Assembly: GCF_016908975.1 (NCBI RefSeq)
Contig: NZ_JAFBEX010000005.1
Coordinates: 186,001 to 250,000, forward strand
DNA: 64,000 nucleotides
Direction of reading: 5' to 3'
Source: Neobacillus cucumis
Lineage (GTDB): Bacteria > Bacillota > Bacilli > Bacillales > Cytobacillaceae
The translations under genes were made by a program, and so were the position numbers. The notes below the pieces were generated by a model. It had not been told where the DNA came from, did no database searches, and saw only the letters and a program-made list of their open reading frames with translations. Shown here piece after piece: positions 26,638-35,679 of the stretch; position 1 is the first letter of the stretch; each line of letters begins with the position of its first letter.

Positions 26638-26676
26638 TTTACATATATCTACATAGAGATTTACATGAAATATAGA
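26638..26676 (+). promoter_or_regulatory. Pho-box-like repeats upstream of the beta-propeller phosphoesterase
   Basis: TTTACA (26638), CTACAT (26649) and TTTACA (26660) are spaced exactly 11 bp, with a weaker TATAGA at 26671. This fits tandem PhoP half-sites. The 288-bp gap 26447-26734 contains no gene. Confidence 0.65.
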
Positions 26677-26734
26677 AGAGATTAATAAAAGAAGAGTATT
26701 CTTTAAATTGTATTAAAGAAAGGGGAGAAGAGGT

Positions 26735-29488
26735 ATGTTAAAAAAACTTAGAAAAAAGAAAAGGCTGCTTGCTGGTCTTACATTAAGTACCGTGTTATTG
26801 GGTTCAGCCGGGGCGTACGCCGCACAAGAAAGTGGGTTTGGAAGTAATTTAGTAGGTAATCAAGCAGATGGTTCGGTACAAACACCTGTGAATCAATTGA
26901 TTACACCAGCAGGGAAGCAAATCGAATTCGGTGGTAACCCGATTACGGTTACTGTTAATCCAAATGGAAAAACAGCTGTAACAATTGTTGGACGCAACAA
27001 TTACGGTGGTAAGGGGATTAATGTTGTTGATCTTGCAACAGGAAAATTGACTGTCAAAGATTTATCTTTAGGTCTTTCTAGTATGTGGGGATTAGCGTAT
27101 TCGAAGGATGGAAATCAGCTATATGCTACAGGATCTACAGGCGGAAAAGGTAAGGTTGTGGTTATGTCTGTTGGTGCAGATGGAACTCCTGCTATCCAAA
27201 AAACTTATACTCTTCCAACTCCAGCTGTTGGCGGAAATATCAACCCGCTCGATCTGGCGGTTGGACCTCAAGGCCAGCTTTTAGTAGCACTTAACCGAGA
27301 CAACAGCCTTGGAGTCATGGATCCACAAACTGGTGCTTTAACAGCCAAAATTGCAGTGGATAATGCTCCAACAAGTATTTTAGTAGATGGAAATACAGCT
27401 TACGTTACCAACCAGGGCGGAAGAAAACCGAAGGCTGGAGATACAACTGTAGACTCTTCTGGAACACAAGTGGTTGTTGATCCACAAACAGGTGCTACTT
27501 CAACAGGAACTGTATCCGTTATTGACCTTTCTACCAACACCGTTACTAAAACGATTGAAGTTGGCGTACAGCCAGAGCGTATGACGCAGTCAGGCCAATA
27601 CATATTTGTAACCAATACAAATAGTGACACAGTATCAGTTATTGACTCCAAAACCAATACTGTTGTTCAAACGATTAACATTGAACCATATCCAGACGCT
27701 CATAAAGGTTCGGCTCCAAACGCTGTGAAAGTAATTGATAATAAATTAATGGTCAGCCTTGGCCGCGATAACGCGATTGCGGTTTATGATTGGCAAGGCC
27801 CTGATAAGACTCCTGAATTGCAAGGTCTATTACCTACTGCTTGGTTCCCTGTTGATATCGCAGTAGACAATGAAAATAAAAACTTAGTCGTTGCAAATGC
27901 TGATGGTATTGGTTCACAAGGTCCGACGCGTGATTTAACGATTCAAGGGGTCAAAGTAACTGGACACTCTTCTTATGCTCAGGTTGGATCGTTATCATTG
28001 ATTCCATTTCCTTCAACGGAAGACCTTGTTAAAGGAACACAGAAAGTATATTCAAACAACAACTGGTATGGCATAAAGAACCGAAATGCGGAGGCACGAA
28101 ATAACAAAAAACCAGTTGCAATGCCAGAGCGTATTGGCGAGCCATCTACTATTAAACACGTATTCTATATTATAAAAGAAAACCGTACGTATGACCAAGT
28201 TCTCGGAGACTTAGGAAAGGGCAATGGAGAAGTGGGATTAACGCAGTTCCCAAGAGCTGTTACACCAAACTTCCACAAATTAGCAGAAACTTATCCACTA
28301 TTAGATAATTTCTATGTTTCCGGCATACAGTCTGCAAGCGGACACCAGTGGGTTATGCAGGGAACGAATAACGACTATGAAGATAAAGAAACCGACGCTG
28401 CGAACGTCCGCAGTTATCCGGGCGGTGCAGGAGACCCAATGGCATATGCACCAACAGGCCATTTATGGGATCAAGCTATTAAACAAGGTGTATCGGTAGA
28501 GAACTTTGGAGAGGACACGACCGGATTTACAGGACCAGAAGCATTTGGAAACTGGACGGATTGGTATAACGATTACAAAATCCTTTCTGGTGAGAAACAA
28601 GGTACTCTTCATGTCCCAGTTGGAGATTATAAGGCAACCTATGACATTCCGTCACTTGGACCAATCACCTATAGTCCATTCCCAACATTCGACACAAATA
28701 TACCTGATCAATACCGGTTCGAAATATTCAAACAGCAATTTGAAAAACATGTAAAAAATAATGATTTACCAGCACTAAACACGATGTGGGTCATGGATGA
28801 CCATACAGCAGGAACTGCTACAGGTTCCCCTACACCACAGGCTATGGTGGCTGATAATGATTTAGCGGTTGGTAAAATTGTGGATTTAATCTCCCATAGT
28901 CCATACTGGAAAGACTCCGTCATTTTTGTTACAGAAGACGATGCACAAAACGGATTGGATCATGTAGACGGTCACCGTGAGCCAGCTTATGTCATCAGTC
29001 CTTGGGTGAAGAAGGGGATTACTAATAGCCACTATTGGACTGTTATCAATATGATGCGGAGTATTGAGCAGATTCTAGGGCTTGCTCCAATGAACCAGAA
29101 CGATGCCGCTGCCGAACCAATGAGCGAAATCTTTACTAATGAACCAGACTTTACACCGTACAATGTTGAACAAAATCAAATTCCACTCGACACTTTGAAC
29201 GGTCAGCCGAATGCAAATACCGCAGCGCTTGCCAACACAGAACAAGTGACACCTGAGGCGAAGGAACTTTCAAAAAAATGGACGGAATGGTCTAACAAGA
29301 ATAAGGACAAGTTCACGGGTAAACATGCGTCACCAGATGAAGTGAACGCCAATATGTTAAATCATGCTGTTTGGTATGCGACGGAAGGCTTTGATAAACC
29401 ATATCCTGGTGATAAAAAAGCCCATACACCGGAAGAGGTAGAGCAGCAGCCTGAAAGCTTTGCTCCATCACCGGCTGAAAATGATTAA
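26735..29488 (+). CDS. Secreted YncE-type beta-propeller fused to an alkaline phosphatase/phosphoesterase domain
   Basis: The 917-residue protein has a Sec signal (KKLRKKKRLLAGL, hydrophobic core, AYAAQ near 30). Residues about 60-440 form YVTN/YncE propeller repeats (VNPNGKTAVTIVG, GTVSVIDLSTNTVTKTIEVG, DTVSVIDSKTNTVVQTI). Residues about 460-800 form the phosphoesterase domain of the AcpA/phospholipase C family (FYIIKENRTYDQVLGDLG, GNGEVGLTQF, SASGHQWVMQGTNND, FVTEDDAQNGLDHVDGHREP). The C-terminal tail is polar. It probably releases phosphate or attacks phospholipids outside the cell under phosphate starvation. GAAAGGGGAG precedes the ATG. Confidence 0.87.
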   Translation: MLKKLRKKKRLLAGLTLSTVLLGSAGAYAAQESGFGSNLVGNQADGSVQTPVNQLITPAGKQIEFGGNPITVTVNPNGKTAVTIVGRNNYGGKGINVVDLATGKLTVKDLSLGLSSMWGLAYSKDGNQLYATGSTGGKGKVVVMSVGADGTPAIQKTYTLPTPAVGGNINPLDLAVGPQGQLLVALNRDNSLGVMDPQTGALTAKIAVDNAPTSILVDGNTAYVTNQGGRKPKAGDTTVDSSGTQVVVDPQTGATSTGTVSVIDLSTNTVTKTIEVGVQPERMTQSGQYIFVTNTNSDTVSVIDSKTNTVVQTINIEPYPDAHKGSAPNAVKVIDNKLMVSLGRDNAIAVYDWQGPDKTPELQGLLPTAWFPVDIAVDNENKNLVVANADGIGSQGPTRDLTIQGVKVTGHSSYAQVGSLSLIPFPSTEDLVKGTQKVYSNNNWYGIKNRNAEARNNKKPVAMPERIGEPSTIKHVFYIIKENRTYDQVLGDLGKGNGEVGLTQFPRAVTPNFHKLAETYPLLDNFYVSGIQSASGHQWVMQGTNNDYEDKETDAANVRSYPGGAGDPMAYAPTGHLWDQAIKQGVSVENFGEDTTGFTGPEAFGNWTDWYNDYKILSGEKQGTLHVPVGDYKATYDIPSLGPITYSPFPTFDTNIPDQYRFEIFKQQFEKHVKNNDLPALNTMWVMDDHTAGTATGSPTPQAMVADNDLAVGKIVDLISHSPYWKDSVIFVTEDDAQNGLDHVDGHREPAYVISPWVKKGITNSHYWTVINMMRSIEQILGLAPMNQNDAAAEPMSEIFTNEPDFTPYNVEQNQIPLDTLNGQPNANTAALANTEQVTPEAKELSKKWTEWSNKNKDKFTGKHASPDEVNANMLNHAVWYATEGFDKPYPGDKKAHTPEEVEQQPESFAPSPAEND

Positions 29489-29544
29489 TAGTTTTCATTT
29501 ACTATTTTAATAAGGATTGCTGGAAAGGTATGTAGAAACACAAT

Positions 29545-29576
29545 AATAGCTATCCGTGAGGATAGCTATTGTTGTT
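29545..29576 (+). terminator. Terminator after the phosphoesterase gene
   Basis: AATAGCTATCC and GGATAGCTATT form an 11-bp perfect stem with a GTGA loop, followed by GTTGTT. Confidence 0.85.
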
Positions 29577-29744
29577 AATACTGGCAGTATTTTTTACTAT
29601 GCCCATTGTGGTGGGGGGAGTTACAGGTTAAAAGATTTAGACTATCCACCAACGGCACCATCAAAAAATTAAGTGATTCGTTACTTTTTATTACATATTA
29701 AAGGGGGAACGTTTTCAGGCTTTACTTTGCCTGGATAAGTTGAT

Positions 29745-32700
29745 ATGAAACGATTAATAAATGAAACAATGAAGCGTGCGATTTTGATTATAACCTTAAT
29801 TGGTCTGATACTTGTATGGGGTGGGATGTCTGCAAGGCAGATCCAGCGGGATTATTTACCGGAAATTAATAATTCTACCTTATCGGTGACCGTCCGTGCA
29901 GATAATTATCAGGCTGAGCAAGTAAAAGCCGAGATAACAGGACCGATCCAGCAGGCAGTCCGGGTAGTTGAAGGTCTAGAGGATGTGGAAACAACTTCAT
30001 TTAATGGCGGGGCACTAATCAGTTTGAATTTTCCAATGAGTTATAACATGGAACAGGCGGAGGAGCAGGTTTCAAAGGCCTTAGACACTATTAAACTACC
30101 GGCTGGGGCAGAAAAACCGTTAGTCACACGTCTTAGTACCCATTCCATGCCGATTATTCGTATGAGTCTAATGGGGTCTTCTGCCGATCTTACAGAAAAT
30201 ACACTTCGTACGGCCATTCAAGAGGATTTTGTTAATCGATTAAAAACCGTTCCAGGGGTAAAGGATGTGCGGGTATCAGGAGGTGGAAAAGCGGGATATT
30301 CTGTTACGCTCAGGCTGGAGGATTTAAAAAAGGCCGGATTGACTCTTAACGACGTAAAGCGTTCACTAGCAGAAAATTACATAACTGGATTAGAGGGAAA
30401 GGTATCGAATAATCAGGTATCCATTCCAATTCAAGTAACGGGCTGGGGGTTCAACCAACAAGACCTCATGCAGCTTCCTATTAATAACGGAGAAGGCAAA
30501 ACCGTTCCGCTTTCGAATGTGGCCGACATCTCAAACTCCATTGTGGATCTGGAGACCATCTCAAGGACGGACGGAAAACCGAGTGTTCTTGTAGATGTGT
30601 TGAAGACTTCTTCATCCAATATTACGGATGTCTCCAGTCGGATAAAAAGTGCAGTGAAAGATTTTCCTGCATTAAAAAATAAAGATATCCAAGTTTCCAT
30701 CCTTTTTGATCAAGGCAAGCAGGTTAATTCATCCTTACTGGGTCTGATCAAGGAAGGTTTATTAGGTTGTTTATTTTCAATGATTTGCGTGTATTTGTTT
30801 TTCCGTAAAGTCCGTTCCACTTTATTAATTGCGATCTCTCTTCCCATCTGTCTATTAGCTACAACTGGCATATTAAAAACAATGGGAATAAGCCTCAATC
30901 TTCTTACCGTTTCGGGACTTATCGTTGCGATGGGCAGAGTGGTCGATGACTCAATCGTGATTCTTGATAATATGAATCGGAAAGTTAATGAGTCGCAAGG
31001 CAAAACCAGTGTTCAATTGCTAACGGATGCCGTGTGTGAGATGATTCCAGCAATTGTTTCCTCCACTGCTACCACAGTGGCTGTATATGTTCCGATTGCC
31101 TTAATCGGTGGTTTGGTGAGTTCAGCGTTTTCTGGATTTGCCTGGTCAGTTGTGATTGCTTTGATTATTTCATTACTAGTAGCCATTTTGGTAGTTCCTG
31201 TTCTTTACAACTTTTTTTGGAGAGGAAAGCCGACTTCAAGGGATGATGATTTTGAGCAAGTTTCCCCAAAAATTTTAACCTGGGTGTTTGAGCACAAGAA
31301 AATGGTTGTATCCGCATGTTTTACATTATTTTTAATTGCTTCGGCAGGTGCTGCCTTTCTTCCAGTGAATTTTTTACCTACGGCAGGCAATACTGGTCAG
31401 ATTGGTGTACAAGTAGAAATGCCGCAAAATACCTCTTTAACTGAAGTCGACTCTGAAGTGAAAAGAATCGAATCTCTTCTGGTAATTAACAAAAAAGTCA
31501 AATCCTTTTCTTCAGGGCTGGGTTCATCCTTCGTTCCCCAGTCTGATGATGTATTTGATGCAGGTGGTGGATGGCTTCAGAAACCAAACATAGCTAATTT
31601 GTCGATCATGGTAAAAGAAGGTACTAATATAAATGCGTTTATCTCAAGTCTACAGGAGCAATTAAATTCATTATCTAGTAAAGCGGTCTTCACAGTATCT
31701 AATCAAAATATTGCAGGGGACGATTCTCAGTTAAACATCAATCTATCGGGTGCTGATAGCCAGACGCTAGAAACAATAGCGCAAACGATACGAAACGAAC
31801 TAAAACTTGTTCCTGAATTGTCTGTACAGGGGGCTGCTGATACCGATGACCATTCCACTCAGTATGTGATCACCCTTAATCGAAAAGCTATTGAACATTA
31901 TGGAATAAAACTTGATGATGTTTTAGAACGTATACAGCAATATACCGTTGACGGAACAAAAGGGGTTATTTCCATTAATCAAAATACCTACCCGGTTGTG
32001 ATTCATACTAATAAACAGAATGGGAACTCAGAGGATATTTTCTCGTTGCTTGGAAATGAAGTTTTCGTAAATAGGGAAAACCAAAAAGTGACCTTGCAGC
32101 AGCTTGCTCTATTAGAGCCTGCTGGAACATCGGTGATACAAGAAAAGGACGGAAAACCATATTTTGTAATTACCTCTAGTATCATTTCTAATGATATTGC
32201 AAAGGTGACGAAACAAGTTAAGGATAAACTTAAGAAAATACCCCTGCCAGAGGGTGTCAACTATTCTTTTACAGGTGCTCCCGAGCAGGTCTATCAAATG
32301 ATTTATGAAATGACAATTGCCTTATTTTTCTCTATTTTACTTGTTCTTATGATTATAAGCGGTGTTTTTCGGGGATGGAAGGCACCCCTTTCCGTTTTAA
32401 TATGTATTCCGTTAGCTTTTATTGGTTCTGTATTCGGAATGTTTATTTTTGGGCTCGAATGGAATCTAGCTGCATTAGTAGGATTACTGATGTTAACGGG
32501 AATTGTGGTAACAAACGGGATTGTTCTAGTAGATAAAATTGAGAGGAATCTCGCTAGCGGGCTGGAATTAAATGTAGCGATCCAAAATGGAACAGTAACA
32601 AGAGTCAGGCCTGTCTTAATGACCGCATTGACAACCATTTTAACTTTGATGCCTTTAGCCCTTTCGGGGAGAGGGGACAGCATTATTTCTCAGACACTCG

Positions 32701-32831
32701 GAGTAGTAGTGGTGGGAGGGATGTTCAGTTCCACACTAATTTGTCTAGTAGTCATACCAATCGTTTATCAGTGGTTAAGTGGCAAAGTGAATCATTCAAA
32801 TATCAAACAGAATCAAGGAATATCAGCATAA
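29745..32831 (+). CDS. RND-family efflux transporter (AcrB/SwrC type)
   Basis: This 1028-residue RND exporter has an N-terminal membrane segment, two large extracytoplasmic loops (about 30-330 and 540-845) and two bundles of membrane helices. The proton-relay aspartates are kept in AMGRVVDDSIVILDNM, and the second half carries LMLTGIVVTNGIVLVDKIE and PVLMTALTTILTLMPLAL. SwrC of B. subtilis (surfactin export) is a similar single-gene RND. No membrane-fusion protein lies beside it. The start is poorly served: an in-frame TAA at 29736 fixes ATG 29745 as the first start, but AAGGGGGAA is 35 bases away across a CAGGC/GCCTG hairpin. Confidence 0.9.
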   Translation: MKRLINETMKRAILIITLIGLILVWGGMSARQIQRDYLPEINNSTLSVTVRADNYQAEQVKAEITGPIQQAVRVVEGLEDVETTSFNGGALISLNFPMSYNMEQAEEQVSKALDTIKLPAGAEKPLVTRLSTHSMPIIRMSLMGSSADLTENTLRTAIQEDFVNRLKTVPGVKDVRVSGGGKAGYSVTLRLEDLKKAGLTLNDVKRSLAENYITGLEGKVSNNQVSIPIQVTGWGFNQQDLMQLPINNGEGKTVPLSNVADISNSIVDLETISRTDGKPSVLVDVLKTSSSNITDVSSRIKSAVKDFPALKNKDIQVSILFDQGKQVNSSLLGLIKEGLLGCLFSMICVYLFFRKVRSTLLIAISLPICLLATTGILKTMGISLNLLTVSGLIVAMGRVVDDSIVILDNMNRKVNESQGKTSVQLLTDAVCEMIPAIVSSTATTVAVYVPIALIGGLVSSAFSGFAWSVVIALIISLLVAILVVPVLYNFFWRGKPTSRDDDFEQVSPKILTWVFEHKKMVVSACFTLFLIASAGAAFLPVNFLPTAGNTGQIGVQVEMPQNTSLTEVDSEVKRIESLLVINKKVKSFSSGLGSSFVPQSDDVFDAGGGWLQKPNIANLSIMVKEGTNINAFISSLQEQLNSLSSKAVFTVSNQNIAGDDSQLNINLSGADSQTLETIAQTIRNELKLVPELSVQGAADTDDHSTQYVITLNRKAIEHYGIKLDDVLERIQQYTVDGTKGVISINQNTYPVVIHTNKQNGNSEDIFSLLGNEVFVNRENQKVTLQQLALLEPAGTSVIQEKDGKPYFVITSSIISNDIAKVTKQVKDKLKKIPLPEGVNYSFTGAPEQVYQMIYEMTIALFFSILLVLMIISGVFRGWKAPLSVLICIPLAFIGSVFGMFIFGLEWNLAALVGLLMLTGIVVTNGIVLVDKIERNLASGLELNVAIQNGTVTRVRPVLMTALTTILTLMPLALSGRGDSIISQTLGVVVVGGMFSSTLICLVVIPIVYQWLSGKVNHSNIKQNQGISA

Positions 32832-32859
32832 TGATTTAGTTTAATTCAAACAATGATGA

Positions 32860-32887
32860 AAAAGAGAGGAACTGGAGCCTCTCTTTT
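32860..32887 (+). terminator. Terminator after the RND gene
   Basis: A 10-bp perfect stem AAAAGAGAGG/CCTCTCTTTT has an 8-base loop. Confidence 0.88.
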
Positions 32888-32936
32888 GCTTTATTTAGAA
32901 AACCTATAATCATTTGAAAATAGCAAAATGCGACAT

Positions 32937-32975
32937 TTTACAAAACCTTTACATTCAATTCAAACTGGGTTAATA
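32937..32975 (+). promoter_or_regulatory. Pho box upstream of the second pstS
   Basis: TTTACA (32937), TTTACA (32948), TTCAAA (32959) and TTAATA (32970) are spaced exactly 11 bp. The regular phase is the strongest Pho-box pattern in the window. Confidence 0.75.
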
Positions 32976-33057
32976 AATATCTTTTATATTAATAACTGTA
33001 AGGCAAACAAAATAGATTCATAAATTGATATGAATCAAATAGGGGGAAATCAAGCAA

Positions 33058-33981
33058 ATGAAACGTTTCAAAAATTTAAGCCTTCTTACATTATTTGCCG
33101 CAGTAATGGTATTCATGGCTGCTTGTGGAGGCGGAACATCAACAGACAAAACAGAAGGTAAAACTACCACTACCAAAACGGAAGAAAAGAAAGAACTTTC
33201 TGGGTCATTAGCAATTTCAGGTTCGTCTGCAATGCAGCCGTTAGTAGCAGCAGCAGCTGAAGAATTCATGGCTCAAAATCCAAAAGTTGATATTCAAGTC
33301 CAAGCCGGTGGATCTGGTACAGGCTTATCACAAGTAGCTGAAGGTTCTGTTCAAATTGGTAACTCTGACGTATTTGCTGAAGAAAAAGATGGCATCCCAG
33401 CTAATCAATTAGTAGATCATCAAGTTGCCGTTGTAGGTATTACAGCAGCTGTTAACCCTAAAGTTGGCATTAAAGATATTTCAAAAGAAGATCTAATCAA
33501 AGTATTCACTGGCAAGATTACTAACTGGAAAGAACTTGGCGGAAAAGACCAAAAGATCGTACTAGTAAACCGTCCTGACTCTTCTGGTACACGTGCAGTA
33601 TTCAATAAGCTTGCGCTTGATGGAGCAACCCCAGCAGAAGGTATTACAGAAGATTCTTCAAACACAGTTAAAAAGATTATTAATGAAACAGATGGCGCTA
33701 TTGGTTACCTTGCTTTCTCATATTTCACTGATGATAAAGTAACACCTCTTTCAATTGATGGTGTAGAAGCAACTGATGAAAATGTACAAACTGGTAAATT
33801 CCCTGTATGGGCGTACGAGCACTCTTATACAAAGGGTGAACCTACTGAGCTTGCGAAAGCGTTCCTTGACTTTATGATGTCAGATGATATTCAAAACAAT
33901 CTATTAAAGCAACAAGGATATCTTCCTGTAACAAAAATGCAGGTTGAGCGTGATGCTAAAGGAAACGTAACAAATAAATAA
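33058..33981 (+). CDS. pstS: Phosphate-binding lipoprotein, second PstS
   Basis: The 307-residue paralogue of the PstS at 16715 shares its lipobox (AAC, C23) and phosphate-site motifs (SGSSAMQPL, AGGSGTGLSQV, NRPDSSGTRAVF). The mature domains are about 80 per cent identical, but the gene differs widely at synonymous sites. The linker after the cysteine is longer and rich in T, K and E. It stands alone, with its own Pho box and terminator and no permease beside it. It probably feeds the same PstCAB channel and raises capture capacity under starvation. Confidence 0.93.
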   Translation: MKRFKNLSLLTLFAAVMVFMAACGGGTSTDKTEGKTTTTKTEEKKELSGSLAISGSSAMQPLVAAAAEEFMAQNPKVDIQVQAGGSGTGLSQVAEGSVQIGNSDVFAEEKDGIPANQLVDHQVAVVGITAAVNPKVGIKDISKEDLIKVFTGKITNWKELGGKDQKIVLVNRPDSSGTRAVFNKLALDGATPAEGITEDSSNTVKKIINETDGAIGYLAFSYFTDDKVTPLSIDGVEATDENVQTGKFPVWAYEHSYTKGEPTELAKAFLDFMMSDDIQNNLLKQQGYLPVTKMQVERDAKGNVTNK

Positions 33982-33994
33982 TATCTTAGTTCGG

Positions 33995-34024
33995 AAAGGT
34001 AAGTGCAAGTGGCACTTACCTTTT
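33995..34024 (+). terminator. Terminator after the second pstS
   Basis: AAGGTAAGTGC and GCACTTACCTT pair around AAGTG, followed by TT. A diverged second copy of the same hairpin sequence lies at about 34353-34380. Confidence 0.85.
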
Positions 34025-34087
34025 CATGTTGTTGTCGAGAAAGGGGATTTTCTCGGCAATTTTTGTCTCTACTAACGGGTCCTCTTT

Positions 34088-34245
34088 ATTTCCGCTCTAG
34101 ACAATTGCATTCCATGGGGATGTCCTGGAACATCCTTAGCGCATTGGTACCTGCTAGAGTACATGGGGCAGTGGAGATTCCGCAGGAGAGCAGAAATGAG
34201 GAGAGGAAGTTCCCCGACACGCGCCTAGAGGGCAATCAACAGACT
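34088..34245. repeat. Decayed copy of the GC-rich MITE-like element
   Basis: The segment from ATTTCCGCTCTAG to GGCAATCAACAGAC aligns in part with the elements at 6339 and 53934. It has AGTACATGGGGCAGTGGAGA where they have AGTACGGGGCAGGGGAGA, and TTCCCCGACACGCGC where they have CTCCCCGGCACGCCC. The inner palindromes are eroded. The open frames crossing it are not genes. The rest of the 33982-34455 gap holds only hairpins, including CTATCGAAA/TTTCGATAG near 34325. Confidence 0.6.
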
Positions 34246-34400
34246 TGTGCAAAGCCTAAAATATTAGTAATAATAACTGAATAACTCGGTGGATTGTTAG
34301 ACAGAGACTTAATTTAATAAACACTATCGAAAGTTTTTCGATAGCCTGAAAAAAGGTAAGTGCAAGACTACAATTACCTTTCATTTGTAAATAATGTGAA

Positions 34401-34440
34401 CGAAAGAAAGGTCATTGAGTTTAAACTCAATGACCTTTCG
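34401..34440. terminator. Terminator of the Sel1-repeat gene
   Basis: AAAGGTCATTGAG and CTCAATGACCTTT form a long perfect palindrome centred on TTTAAA. It lies immediately downstream of the minus-strand stop at 34456. Confidence 0.8.
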
Positions 34441-34455
34441 ATTACAATTGAAAAA

Positions 34456-35103
34456 TTATTTATATGTATTCAAACAATAATCAATTGCTCCAATATAACC
34501 CATTTTGGCTGATTCAATCATTAACTCATATGCTTCTTCAAATCTTAACTGAGTTTCAAGTAATGCTGCAAGATTTAACGTGGAAGCAGGATGACCTAAA
34601 TTAACTGCATCTTTATAGTAGCTTTCAGCTTTTTTTAAATCTGGTAAAATGTCTGAATAGCCAAATTGATAGATCTTACCTAATGCACCTAATGCTTCTA
34701 TTTCACCCTGAGCTGCAGCCAAGTTAAGAGAAAGAAGTGCTTGATTAACATCCAAAACTACACCTAACCCTTTAAGATACATTAACCCTTGATAATAGTG
34801 AGCACCTGCATGACCCAGTAATGCAGCTTCAGTAAAGTGTTCAAAAGCCTTTAGGTAGTCTATTCCAATCCCTAACTGGTCACTTCCAGAATAATAGTGT
34901 TTCCCCATTTCAAACTCCGCAAGAGGAAATCCTTTTCTTAAAGATTGAGTTAAAATCTCTAATGCCTCAAAAAAGTTTTTAGCTTCAAATAATTTTTTAT
35001 ATTGATTAAAAAGATCTTGTGGATTGTTTTTTTCTTCAGGAACATGATCAGATTGGAGCATTTTATTTAAGTCACTATTAATTTTAGTTTCATCCATTTT
35101 CAA
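34456..35103 (-). CDS. Sel1-like (TPR-type) repeat protein
   Basis: The 215-residue soluble protein is built of Sel1-like repeats from about residue 55 (AEFEMGKHYYSGSDQLGIGI, GAHYYQGLMYLKGLGVVLDV, EALGALGKIYQFGYSDILPD, HPASTLNLAALLETQLRFEE). Such repeats form alpha-solenoids that bind partner proteins. The first 50 residues are charged. The TTG at 35103 is seven bases from AGGAGGG; ATG 35097 is the alternative. No partner can be named from context. It is monocistronic. Confidence 0.78.
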   Translation of the reverse strand: MKMDETKINSDLNKMLQSDHVPEEKNNPQDLFNQYKKLFEAKNFFEALEILTQSLRKGFPLAEFEMGKHYYSGSDQLGIGIDYLKAFEHFTEAALLGHAGAHYYQGLMYLKGLGVVLDVNQALLSLNLAAAQGEIEALGALGKIYQFGYSDILPDLKKAESYYKDAVNLGHPASTLNLAALLETQLRFEEAYELMIESAKMGYIGAIDYCLNTYK

Positions 35104-35312
35104 ATTATTCCCTCCTGGTAGTCTGTTAAATTGATTGTCTGTTTAAAGTAAATGATATGGGAACCGATTTGTCTACATGTGAACGTTGTCTAATATAGTA
35201 AATTAGGTAAAGGAACATCCCTTGTATATACTAGTCTTAGATACACAAGGGATGCCTAATTAACTTGAATAAAATGCTGTCTAATCCATAACTAACTATT
35301 TTTTTATAATCG

Positions 35313-35516
35313 TTAGATAAGGACTGTATCTCTTTTTTCTTGGTGAATTTCATTTTCAGCAACTTCCCACCAACGGTATGAACTTGCTGAATGTAAATCT
35401 GCAGCCGTAGAACCAGGTGTCACATCGATTCCTAATTTAACTATATCCACTGCGTTTTCATCATCAATAAAGTTAGAACAAATCCGGTAAATATCGTTAA
35501 AATCAGCAAATGACAT
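35313..35516 (-). CDS. Small hypothetical protein, 67 residues
   Basis: The family is not recognised. ATG 35516 follows GGGAGG; the longer frame to 35597 lacks a ribosome site. The protein is acidic and starts MSFADFNDIYRICSNF, with a YRWWEVAENEIHQEK segment near the end. There is no signal or membrane segment. It is probably its own unit, upstream of the Sel1-repeat gene and on the same strand. Confidence 0.6.
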   Translation of the reverse strand: MSFADFNDIYRICSNFIDDENAVDIVKLGIDVTPGSTAADLHSASSYRWWEVAENEIHQEKRDTVLI

Positions 35517-35679
35517 GATCAGGACCTCCCTTCTAAAAAGGTAAGGGAATTGAAATATATTCCATATTCCCTTTAACCTTATTATAAGACAAATCAATTC
35601 CCGAAATCGTGAACTTATTTTGAATCTTATAATAATTCAGAAAAGGGTTGTCCACTTTGTCTATTGAACTTGAATTTTA

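Noticed and set aside
34003..34284. 93-codon plus-strand frame
   Set aside because: It runs through a terminator and a decayed MITE and has no ribosome site or family.
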